Both the position numbers and the translations under genes were made by a program. This document shows positions 42,497 through 50,853 of a stretch of DNA of 64,000 bases, piece after piece. The DNA is from CAVRQM01 sp963756975. Lineage in GTDB: Bacteria > Pseudomonadota > Alphaproteobacteria > Acetobacterales > Acetobacteraceae. The DNA is taken from assembly GCA_963756975.1 (NCBI GenBank), contig CAVWPS010000002.1:744001-808000 (forward strand). Reading direction: 5' to 3'. The first letter of the stretch is position 1, and each line of letters begins with the position of its first letter. The notes under the pieces were generated by a model, which did no database searches, had not been told where the DNA came from, and saw nothing but the letters and a program-made list of their open reading frames with translations.

Positions 42497-43027
42497 TCAG
42501 TCCGCCCGCAGCGGCATGTCGCGTTGCGGATCCAACACGTCGACCCGTACCAGTCCCTCGTTCCATCTCCACAGGACCAAATTGCTGCCACCCGGCAGTC
42601 TGGCCGACGGAACGAGCGCGCCGTCCGCGCCTGCGGCCATCGCAGCGTCGCAAGCGCGCCACGTCGCTGGTTCGCCGCCGTCTTCCAGCGCGATCGCCTT
42701 CCACTCCGTCAGCAGGTCGCCAGATGTTATCCCAACGGACTCACGGGGCGGCGCTTGCCGGAGATCCAGGATCGCGGGCGCGACCACGTCGAAGGCGAGG
42801 AAGGTGCCCGGCCTGATATCGACGACCTGCTGATACTCCGCGACCGCCGTGGAGAATTCGAGCGACGCGTACAATGCGGACTGCCCCGGCCTGTTCCAGC
42901 GTCCGCCGGCGCGTGCCGCGCCGACGCCGGACAGCGGCGCATGCGCCCAACGCGGCGGCACGATCCGCCAGAACCGGCCCCGAACGGGAATGAACAGGTC
43001 CGAGGGAAGACGACGTGAACCCCTCAG
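42497..43027 (-). CDS. RES-domain toxin of a RES/Xre toxin-antitoxin pair
   Basis: RES toxins kill or arrest cells by degrading NAD+. The protein shows the family's conserved Arg/Glu/Ser set: RFWRIVPPRWAHAPLSG, ARAGGRWNRPGQSALYASLEFSTAVAEY, and a C-terminal GALVPSARLPGGSNLVLWRWN. The conserved FWRIVPPRW begins before the only canonical start (GTG 42961), so translation must begin further up. CTG at 43027 overlaps the antitoxin stop as CTGA and yields 176 residues, close to the family norm. I annotate that start. The order antitoxin-toxin and the overlap are typical of this system. Confidence 0.82.
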   Translation of the reverse strand: MRGSRRLPSDLFIPVRGRFWRIVPPRWAHAPLSGVGAARAGGRWNRPGQSALYASLEFSTAVAEYQQVVDIRPGTFLAFDVVAPAILDLRQAPPRESVGITSGDLLTEWKAIALEDGGEPATWRACDAAMAAGADGALVPSARLPGGSNLVLWRWNEGLVRVDVLDPQRDMPLRAD

Positions 43028-43398
43028 GCGTAGCCGCCGTCGCGCAGCATCTCCAAATGCACATGCACCGCCTTCTCATGACCGGACCGGACCAGGTCGG
43101 CCGCCGTTCGGCCGGCAAAACCGGTGAGCGGCATCGTCATGAACCAGGAGCTCGTTCGGCTCATGTTGCCGTCCATCAGATCGGAGGCGTCGATCAGAAC
43201 CCGGACGACCGCGCCAAGCCGCTCCTGCGCCTTTGGACTGGTCGGCGCGCGGCCCAACGTATTGCGATGCAGGCCGGCGATCCCGGCGAGATCGGACAAG
43301 GTGACGTGCAAAATCGTCGCCAGCCTAACGGGGTCGATCGTACCGCGACCGGGATCCGTCATGGCATCCAGCACAGGCGTGGTATGTTGGTTCAGCAT
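43024..43398 (-). CDS. Xre/MbcA/ParS-type antitoxin (DUF2384)
   Basis: A 124-residue antitoxin: an N-terminal helix-turn-helix of the Xre-like type (RLATILHVTLSDLAGIAGLHRNTLGR) and the C-terminal DUF2384/toxin-binding region, with AQERLGAVVRVLIDASDLM, SSWFMTMPLTGFAGRTAADLVRSGHEKAVHVHLEMLRDGGYA-like end. Such antitoxins block the NAD-binding pocket of RES toxins and repress their own operon. A palindrome lies immediately upstream (43401-43415). The module is inserted between mlaF and radA. Confidence 0.85.
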   Translation of the reverse strand: MLNQHTTPVLDAMTDPGRGTIDPVRLATILHVTLSDLAGIAGLHRNTLGRAPTSPKAQERLGAVVRVLIDASDLMDGNMSRTSSWFMTMPLTGFAGRTAADLVRSGHEKAVHVHLEMLRDGGYA

Positions 43399-43400
43399 TA

Positions 43401-43415
43401 GTGCAACGTGCGCAC
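43401..43415. promoter_or_regulatory. Candidate operator of the RES/Xre operon
   Basis: GTGC (43401-43404) and GCAC (43412-43415) form an inverted repeat with 7 bases between, and the right half also contains the perfect 8-base palindrome GTGCGCAC (43408-43415). It begins two bases before the antitoxin ATG, where repressor binding would block transcription or initiation. The surrounding 100 bases are visibly less GC-rich than the rest of the window. Confidence 0.4.
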
Positions 43416-43502
43416 AAAATACGCCGCTTGCAAGGTAAGAACGCTCGTTGCGCCACTCACAAGCAGCCGATTAGGTCGTCGGCTTCCGAGGTAAATCCAT
43501 AG

Positions 43503-44903
<1,401 letters not shown>

Positions 44904-44929
44904 GTGCCGTTCGCTGTAAAGAACCGCCG

Positions 44930-45499
44930 GTGAACTGGGTCGACATCAGCGTCATCGGCGTCCTCGTCTTTTCCGGCCTGCTCGGCATGATGCGCGGGTT
45001 CGCGAAGGAAGTGCTGAGCGTGGCCGCCTGGGCGGGGGCGCTGGTCGTGGCACTCTGGGCCGGGCCGTCCGCGACGCCGTCGCTGCAACAATGGATCACC
45101 AACCCGGATATCGCCGCCCCGGCCGCCTACGCGCTGGTCTTCGTGGTGGCACTCATCTTTTTCTCTGTGGTCGGCGGGATCGTCGGCAACGTGATCGCGG
45201 ACTCCGTGCTGGGCGGCCTCGACCGCACGCTCGGCATCGTGTTCGGCATCGTCCGGGGCGCCCTGATCGTGTCGGCCGGCTACATCCTGCTCGCGAAGGT
45301 CAAGCCGCCCGAACAGTGGCCGGCGCCATTGATCGAGGCCCGCAGCCTCCCGATTATCTACGAGGGTGCCGTCCGGCTCGCGTCGTTCGCGCCGGCCGGC
45401 TGGGCGATCACCGTCCCGCCGCCCCCGGCGGCCACGGCCCCCGGCACCAACGCCCTGCTGTCGCCGCAGCCGGAAGGCCGCGCCACCGGAGTACCCTGA
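44930..45499 (+). CDS. cvpA: CvpA family membrane protein
   Basis: A 189-residue protein with four predicted membrane spans: VDISVIGVLVFSGLLGMMRG, VAAWAGALVVALWAG, AAYALVFVVALIFFSVVGGIVGNVI and TLGIVFGIVRGALIVSAGYILL. A Pro/Ala-rich C-terminal tail follows. CvpA is linked to colicin V production and bile or antimicrobial tolerance, and is often found directly upstream of purF, as here. The start is GTG 44930. One base separates its stop from the purF TTG. Confidence 0.92.
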   Translation: MNWVDISVIGVLVFSGLLGMMRGFAKEVLSVAAWAGALVVALWAGPSATPSLQQWITNPDIAAPAAYALVFVVALIFFSVVGGIVGNVIADSVLGGLDRTLGIVFGIVRGALIVSAGYILLAKVKPPEQWPAPLIEARSLPIIYEGAVRLASFAPAGWAITVPPPPAATAPGTNALLSPQPEGRATGVP

Positions 45500-45500
45500 C

Positions 45501-46961
45501 TTGTACGATGACGACGACGACGATAAGCCTCATGAGGAATGCGCCGTTGTCGGCGTGTGGGACACGACCGACGCCGCCGCCCTGACCGCGCTCGCGTTGC
45601 ATGCGCTACAGCACCGGGGCCAGACCGCGACCGGCATCACGGCCTGGGACGGGGCCAATTTCCGCACCCACAAGGGCGTCGGCCTCGTCGGCGACAATTT
45701 TAGCGACAAGCGCGTGATGGCCGGCCTGCCGGGGGCCTGCGCGATCGGCCACAACCGCTACGCCACCACCGGCGACACGGTGCTGCGCAACGTGCAGCCG
45801 CTGTTCGCCGATTTCGAGTTCGGCGGCCTCGCGATCGCCCATAACGGCAACCTCACCAACGCCGAATCGCTCCGTAAGACGCTGATCCGGCGTGGCTGCC
45901 TGTTCCAGAGCACGACCGATAGCGAGGTGTTCCACCACCTGATCGCCATCAGCCTGTACTCGACCGTCGCCGACCGCCTGATCGACGCGCTGAAGCAGGT
46001 GATCGGGGCCTACAGCCTGATCGCGCTCACCAACGATTGCCTGATCGGCTGCCGCGACCCGCTCGGCGTGCGGCCGCTGATCCTGGGCCGGATCGAGCAC
46101 GCGGATGGCGGCATCGGCGGCTGGATCCTGGCCAGCGAGACCTGCGCGCTCGACATCACGGGGGCGACCTTCGTCCGCGACGTGGAACCGGGCGAAATCG
46201 TCATCATCGGCGATGCGGGCGTGCGCTCGATCCGGCCGTTCGCGCGCGAGCCGTCGCGGTTCTGCCTGTTCGAATACGTCTACTTCAGCCGCCCGGACAG
46301 CGTCGTCGAGGGCCATTCGGTCTACGAGACACGCAAGCGGATCGGCGGCGAACTGGCGCGCGAAAGCCACATCGCGGCCGATGTCGTGGTCCCCGTGCCC
46401 GATAGCGGCGTGCCGGCGGCGATGGGGTACGCGGCCGCGACCGGCCTGCCGTTCGAGCTCGGCATCATTCGCAACCACTATGTCGGGCGGACCTTCATCG
46501 AGCCGACCGACACGATCCGTCATCTGGGCGTGAAGCTGAAGCACTCGGCCAACCGCGCCGTGCTGGAGGGCCAGCGGGTCGTGCTGGTCGACGACAGCAT
46601 CGTGCGCGGCACCACCAGCAAGAAGATCGTCGAGATGGTGCGCGCCGCCGGGGCGGCCGAAGTCCACATGCGGATCAGCTCGCCGCCGACCACGCATTCC
46701 TGCTTCTACGGGATCGACACGCCGGAGCGCGGCAAGCTGCTGGCCGCCAACAACGACGTCGCCGAGATGTGCCGGCTGATCGGGGCGGATAGTTTGGCGT
46801 TCGTGTCCATCGACGGGCTGTACCGGGCGCTGCGGGAACCGGGCCGCGATCCGGCCGCGCCGAGATTCTGCGACGCGTGCTTCACCGGCGAGTATCCGAT
46901 CGCGGTCCCCGATTTCGAGGCCGAGTCGCACCGGGCGACACTGCTCGCGGCCCTGCCGTGA
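45501..46961 (+). CDS. purF: Amidophosphoribosyltransferase
   Basis: PurF commits PRPP and glutamine to purine synthesis. The 486-residue protein begins with a short acidic propeptide ending before the nucleophile Cys of EECAVVGVWD (Ntn hydrolase). LQHRGQTATGI, HNRYATTGD and AHNGNLTN follow, then the PRPP motif VVLVDDSIVRGTTSKK. Cys in SRFCLFEYVYF, HSCFYGID and FCDACFTG suggest the iron-sulphur B. subtilis-type enzyme. The start is TTG 45501, the only candidate giving a short propeptide after the cvpA stop; six Asp in a row follow it. Confidence 0.95.
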   Translation: MYDDDDDDKPHEECAVVGVWDTTDAAALTALALHALQHRGQTATGITAWDGANFRTHKGVGLVGDNFSDKRVMAGLPGACAIGHNRYATTGDTVLRNVQPLFADFEFGGLAIAHNGNLTNAESLRKTLIRRGCLFQSTTDSEVFHHLIAISLYSTVADRLIDALKQVIGAYSLIALTNDCLIGCRDPLGVRPLILGRIEHADGGIGGWILASETCALDITGATFVRDVEPGEIVIIGDAGVRSIRPFAREPSRFCLFEYVYFSRPDSVVEGHSVYETRKRIGGELARESHIAADVVVPVPDSGVPAAMGYAAATGLPFELGIIRNHYVGRTFIEPTDTIRHLGVKLKHSANRAVLEGQRVVLVDDSIVRGTTSKKIVEMVRAAGAAEVHMRISSPPTTHSCFYGIDTPERGKLLAANNDVAEMCRLIGADSLAFVSIDGLYRALREPGRDPAAPRFCDACFTGEYPIAVPDFEAESHRATLLAALP

Positions 46962-47695
46962 ACGGCCAGATCGCCCTGGTCACCGGCGCGTCGCGCGGGA
47001 TCGGGGCGGCGACCGCGATCGAACTCGCACGGCGCGGCGCGCATGTGGTGCTGGCCGCCCGGACCCAGGGCGGGCTGGAGGAGACGGACGACGCGATCCG
47101 GGCGCTCGGCGGCTCGGCGACGCTGCTGCCGCTCGATCTTCTGGACGGCGAGGCGATCGACAAGCTCGGACCGAGCCTGCTCGCGCGGTTCGGGCGGCTG
47201 GACATGCTGCTCGGCAATGCGGCGACGCTCGGGCTGCTGACGCCGGTCGATCACATCCAGGAGCATCACTGGGCCGACACGATCGCGATCAACATGACCG
47301 CGAACTGGCGCCTGATCCGGACCTGCGCGCCGTTGCTGACCGCCGCCCCCGCCGGGCGCGCGGTGTTCGTCACCACGCGCGTGGCCGTGGCACCCCGCGC
47401 GTTCTGGGGCCTGTATGGCGCCACCAAGGCCGGCATGGAGCATCTGGTCCGGGTGTGGGCGGAGGAGACCCGGACGACCGCCCTGCGCGTGAACCTGTTC
47501 GATCCCGGCGTGGTCGACACGCGGATGCGCCAGGCCGCGATGCCGGGCGAGGACCGGTCGAAGAACGCCAAGCCCGCGGACGTCGCACCGCTGATCGCCG
47601 ACCTGCTCGGGCCGGACGAGACGCGGCACGGCGAGGTGGTCCGGCGCGCCCGGATCGTGACCGAAGCGACACAGGCGGCCGGCACAGCTGCGTGA
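46958..47695 (+). CDS. SDR family oxidoreductase
   Basis: A 245-residue short-chain dehydrogenase with ALVTGASRGIGAATAIELARRG, LLGNAATLG in place of the usual NNAG, and YGATKAGMEHLV as YxxxK. The Ser of the triad would lie in VFVTTRVAV, where Thr replaces it, so activity may be altered; the family includes such members next to purF in Rhodospirillales. The GTG overlaps the purF stop (GTGA). The substrate is unknown. Confidence 0.85.
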   Translation: MNGQIALVTGASRGIGAATAIELARRGAHVVLAARTQGGLEETDDAIRALGGSATLLPLDLLDGEAIDKLGPSLLARFGRLDMLLGNAATLGLLTPVDHIQEHHWADTIAINMTANWRLIRTCAPLLTAAPAGRAVFVTTRVAVAPRAFWGLYGATKAGMEHLVRVWAEETRTTALRVNLFDPGVVDTRMRQAAMPGEDRSKNAKPADVAPLIADLLGPDETRHGEVVRRARIVTEATQAAGTAA

Positions 47696-47699
47696 GGCG

Positions 47700-47933
47700 A
47701 TGTGCTGCACTGCAACCAATGACCGTCCCGGCCATTGGTTGGGCATGGGGTTATTTTACGCCAGCCGCGACCTGACGCTTCAGCCGCCCGACCTCTCGGT
47801 CGATGGGTGGCTTCGCGCGACCCTGCACCGCACCTTCGACCGCGTTCTGACCGAGCCGGTTCCGGCCGATCTGTTGGGGTTACTGGACGACGTCAATCCA
47901 GTCCGGCAACCCGCCCGTCCGGCAGAAGGCTGA
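47700..47933 (+). CDS. NepR-like anti-sigma factor
   Basis: A short protein (77 residues from ATG 47700, or 62 from ATG 47745) whose core LRATLHRTFDRVLTEPVPADLLGLLDDV fits the NepR pattern: a helix, then EPVPxxLLxLL. NepR sequesters the general-stress sigma factor EcfG and is released by PhyR in alphaproteobacteria. Neither ecfG nor phyR is nearby, so this would be an orphan. The 3' end overlaps convergent fhs by 41 bases. A perfect hairpin (47714-47740) precedes the second ATG and lies within the longer form. Confidence 0.5.
   Translation: MCCTATNDRPGHWLGMGLFYASRDLTLQPPDLSVDGWLRATLHRTFDRVLTEPVPADLLGLLDDVNPVRQPARPAEG
47714..47740. repeat. Perfect inverted repeat near the NepR-like start
   Basis: AACCAATG (47714-47721) and CATTGGTT (47733-47740) pair exactly around an 11-base GC-rich loop. 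It follows the SDR stop by 18 bases and ends 4 bases before the ATG at 47745. It could be an operator, an RNA hairpin controlling the NepR-like gene, or a weak terminator of the purF-SDR transcript. There is no U tract. Confidence 0.5.
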
Positions 47934-49536
47934 TCCGCTCGGCCGCCGGCACGCGCGGCAGGCCCGGCATTGTGTTCACGCCACCCGACAATGCGACGAC
48001 GAACCCGGCCCCCGCCGATAGCCGGACAGACTCGATCGGCAAGGTGAACCCGGTCGGGGCGCCCAGCCGGGTCGCGTCGGCGGTGAAGCTGTAGGGCGTC
48101 TTGGCGACGCACATCGGCAGGTGGCCGAACCCGGCGGCTGCAATGCGGTCCAGGGCGCGCGACGCGGCCGGAGCAAGCGCCACGTCGTCCGCCCGGTAGA
48201 TTTTCCGCGCGATGGTGCGGAGTTTCTCGGTAAGCCCGAGATCGTCCGCATACAGCGTCCGGAAGTCGGCTTTCCTCGCCCCGATCATGTCCCGCACGGC
48301 TTCGGCCAGCGCGACCGCGCCCGCGCCGCCGTCCGCCCAGTGCGTCGCCAGCACCACCGGCGCGTCGGGGCAGTTGTCGCGGACGGCGGCCAGTTCCTCG
48401 GCGGTATCCGCGTCGAACCGGTTCAGCGCGACCACGACGGGCAGTCCGAACCGGCCCATGTTCTCCACATGCCGGCGCAAATTGGCGCACCCGGCCACAA
48501 CCGCCGCGACGTCCGGCCGGCCGAGGTCCGCCCGCGCCACGCCGCCATGCATTTTCAGCGCGCGCACCGTCGCCACCACGACCGCGCCGGCCGGCTTCAG
48601 GCCGGCGATGCGGCATTTGATGTCGCAGAACTTCTCGCCGCCAAGATCGGCCCCGAACCCCGCCTCGGTCACCACCACTTCGCTGGTCGACAGCGCGAGC
48701 CGGGTCGCCGCGACCGAGGAGCAGCCGTGCGCGATGTTGGCGAACGGGCCGCCGTGGACCAGCGCCGGCGAGCCGTCCAGCGTCTGCACCAGGTTGGGCG
48801 CCATCGCGTCGCGCAGCAGCACCGCCATCGCGCCGTCCGCCTTGAGGTCGGCGGCGGTGGCCAGCACCGTGTCGCGCCGCGCGCCGACGACGATCCGGCC
48901 GAGCCGCGCGTGCAGGTCGGCGAGGTCGGTCGCGAGGCACAGGATCGCCATCACCTCGGACGCCACGGTGATGTCGAACGCCTCCTCCCGCGCGCCGCCG
49001 CCGTCGCCCAGCCCGCTCACAAGCTTGCGAAGCGACCGGTCGTTCATGTCGACCGCGCGACGCCAGGTGATCCGGCGCGGATCGAGGTCGAGCGCGTTGC
49101 CGTAATAGAGATGGTTGGCCAGCATCGCCGACAGCAGCGCGTGCGCCGAGGTCACGGCGTGGAAGTCGCCGGTGAAATGCAGGTTGATGTCGACCATCGG
49201 CGCGACCTGCGCGCGGCCGCCGCCGGTCGCACCCCCCTTGACGCCGAAACACGGCCCGAGGCTCGGCTCGCGCAGGCAGGCGGCGGCGCGCACGCCGATC
49301 CGGCGCAGGCCGTCGGTCAGGCCGATCGTGGTCGTCGTCTTCCCCTCGCCCGCCGGGGTCGGGGTGATGCCGGTGACCAGGATCAGGGCGCCGGTCGATG
49401 GCCCCGGACGCTGGACGATCTTCGCCTTGTCGGCGCCGTACGGGATGACGGTCTCGGGCCGCGCGCCGAAATCGGCCGCCACATCCGCGATCGGCCGCAG
49501 CCGGGCAGACTGGGCAATCTCGAGGTCGCTGGCCAC
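47893..49536 (-). CDS. fhs: Formate-tetrahydrofolate ligase
   Basis: Fhs activates formate to 10-formyl-tetrahydrofolate with ATP. The 547-residue protein (usual ~555) has the P-loop TPTPAGEGKTTTTIGL, REPSLGPCFGVKGGATGGGRAQV, DINLHFTGDFHAVTSAHALL, NIAHGCSSVAAT and EAGFGADLGGEKF. The final residues are full length, so the gene is intact. It is common in methylotrophs and in organisms needing extra one-carbon capacity. It lies directly downstream of a PhnW-type aminotransferase (4-base gap). Confidence 0.97.
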   Translation of the reverse strand: MASDLEIAQSARLRPIADVAADFGARPETVIPYGADKAKIVQRPGPSTGALILVTGITPTPAGEGKTTTTIGLTDGLRRIGVRAAACLREPSLGPCFGVKGGATGGGRAQVAPMVDINLHFTGDFHAVTSAHALLSAMLANHLYYGNALDLDPRRITWRRAVDMNDRSLRKLVSGLGDGGGAREEAFDITVASEVMAILCLATDLADLHARLGRIVVGARRDTVLATAADLKADGAMAVLLRDAMAPNLVQTLDGSPALVHGGPFANIAHGCSSVAATRLALSTSEVVVTEAGFGADLGGEKFCDIKCRIAGLKPAGAVVVATVRALKMHGGVARADLGRPDVAAVVAGCANLRRHVENMGRFGLPVVVALNRFDADTAEELAAVRDNCPDAPVVLATHWADGGAGAVALAEAVRDMIGARKADFRTLYADDLGLTEKLRTIARKIYRADDVALAPAASRALDRIAAAGFGHLPMCVAKTPYSFTADATRLGAPTGFTLPIESVRLSAGAGFVVALSGGVNTMPGLPRVPAAERISLLPDGRVAGLD

Positions 49537-49540
49537 CCTG

Positions 49541-50680
49541 TTACGCGGCCCTCAACCGGCGCGGCGCTCGCTGCCGGATGCCCATCTCGGTCAGCGTCGC
49601 GTCGGCGGCGGCGAGGAAGCGGGTCATGTCGGCCGGCTCGATCGCGCCGATGCAGCCGATGCGGAACGACGGCTCGACGGTGTCGTGGAAGTTGCTGATC
49701 AGGTAGCCGCGTGACTTCAGGCCGGCGACGTAGCGCGGCAGTTCCCACGCGTCGTCGCCAGGGGCCTGGATGTTGACCACGATCGGACCCTGCACCGCGC
49801 GCGGCAGGCATGGCGCGAGGCCGAGCGCCTGGAACCCGTCCATCAGCGTGTCGCGGTTGGCCCCGTAGCGCGCGAGCCGGGCCGCGCGCCCGCCCTCCTC
49901 CGCGTGATCGGCCATCGCGGCATCGAGGGCGGCCATGACCTGCGCCGGCGGGGTAAAGCGGAAAAAGCCGTCGAGCCGGCCGCGCTGCCGCCAGATGTCG
50001 CCGAGGTCGAGCGACCAGGAATAAGCCGGCAGCGTGCGCTCCAAGGCGTCGTTGCGGGCGATCACGAAGCACAGCCCCGGCATGCCCTCGAAGCATTTGT
50101 TGGCGGTGAACACCATGGCCGTCACCTCGGGCATCGCGCCAAGATCGAGCGGCAGCGCCCCGAAGGCCGACACGGCATCCAGCAGCAGGTGGCGGCCGGC
50201 GGCGCGCACGACCGCCCCGATCGCCGCCGCGTCGTGGATCACGCCGGTGCTGGTCTCGCTGTAGACGAGGCCGACATGGCTCAGCGTCGGGTCGGCCGCC
50301 AGCGCCGCCGCGATCACGCCAGGGGCAACCGGCTGGTCGGGTGCGACCGGCAAGGTCACGACGTCGCAACCCGCTTCGCGCGCGAGGCGGGCCATGCGGA
50401 CGCCGTACGCGCCGGTTAGCGGCACCAGGACCCTGCCGCCGCCGGCGTCGGACATGCGTCCGACGAAGGCGCGCATCATCGCCTCGATCCCGAAATGGCC
50501 CGCACCCTGCAACGGCAGGCAGGAATGGGTGGCGCGTTCGACGCCTGCGGTGGCGAGCGCGTAGCCGGTCACCCGCCGGTGCAGCGGGGCGGAGTCGATG
50601 TCCCACGGCGCGATGTCGGCCGTCATGGCGGCCTTGACGCGCGGCCGCGTGGAGACCGGACCCGGGATCAGCAACAACAT
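49541..50680 (-). CDS. phnW: 2-aminoethylphosphonate-pyruvate transaminase-type class V aminotransferase
   Basis: A 379-residue PLP enzyme. It opens LLLIPGPVSTRPRVKAAM, then CLPLQGAGHFGIEAMMRAF, VYSETSTGVIHDAAAIG, LLLDAVSAFGALPLDLG, and the PLP-lysine segment VFTANKCFEGMPGLCFVIAR, which has the PhnW pattern SANKCxEGVPG. PhnW turns 2-aminoethylphosphonate into phosphonoacetaldehyde. No other phosphonate gene is near, and its partner fhs suggests one-carbon or glyoxylate metabolism, so serine/alanine-glyoxylate aminotransferase activity is a real alternative. Confidence 0.75.
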   Translation of the reverse strand: MLLLIPGPVSTRPRVKAAMTADIAPWDIDSAPLHRRVTGYALATAGVERATHSCLPLQGAGHFGIEAMMRAFVGRMSDAGGGRVLVPLTGAYGVRMARLAREAGCDVVTLPVAPDQPVAPGVIAAALAADPTLSHVGLVYSETSTGVIHDAAAIGAVVRAAGRHLLLDAVSAFGALPLDLGAMPEVTAMVFTANKCFEGMPGLCFVIARNDALERTLPAYSWSLDLGDIWRQRGRLDGFFRFTPPAQVMAALDAAMADHAEEGGRAARLARYGANRDTLMDGFQALGLAPCLPRAVQGPIVVNIQAPGDDAWELPRYVAGLKSRGYLISNFHDTVEPSFRIGCIGAIEPADMTRFLAAADATLTEMGIRQRAPRRLRAA

Positions 50681-50853
50681 CGCAACCTCCTGCGCGCATC
50701 GTCAGGCCGGTGCTTGTGAGGCCGGTGCGGGCACCCGTCTCGTCGCACGGGCGCGCCCGATTTTCCACCCCGCGGGCCGTGCGTTATACGAGCGTTAATG
50801 TTCGTTCGGGCAAACACTGCTAGGCTCGAATTGTAAGCGCACTGGAACGACCG
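50681..50853. other. Intergenic region between divergent phnW and the Hint-protein gene
   Basis: This is the longest gap in the window. It holds two copies of AGGCCGGTGC (50704-50713 and 50719-50728, period 15) close to the phnW start, and a more AT-rich part (GTTATACGAGCGTTAATG, about 50782-50799) closer to the Hint gene. I find no convincing -35/-10 pair, so both promoters are unassigned. Confidence 0.5.

Noticed and set aside
45490..45540. The run of six Asp codons at the purF start as a simple-sequence error
   Set aside because: GACGATGACGACGACGAC-type repeats could slip, but the frame and the EECAVVGV site are intact and an acidic propeptide is normal for this PurF type.
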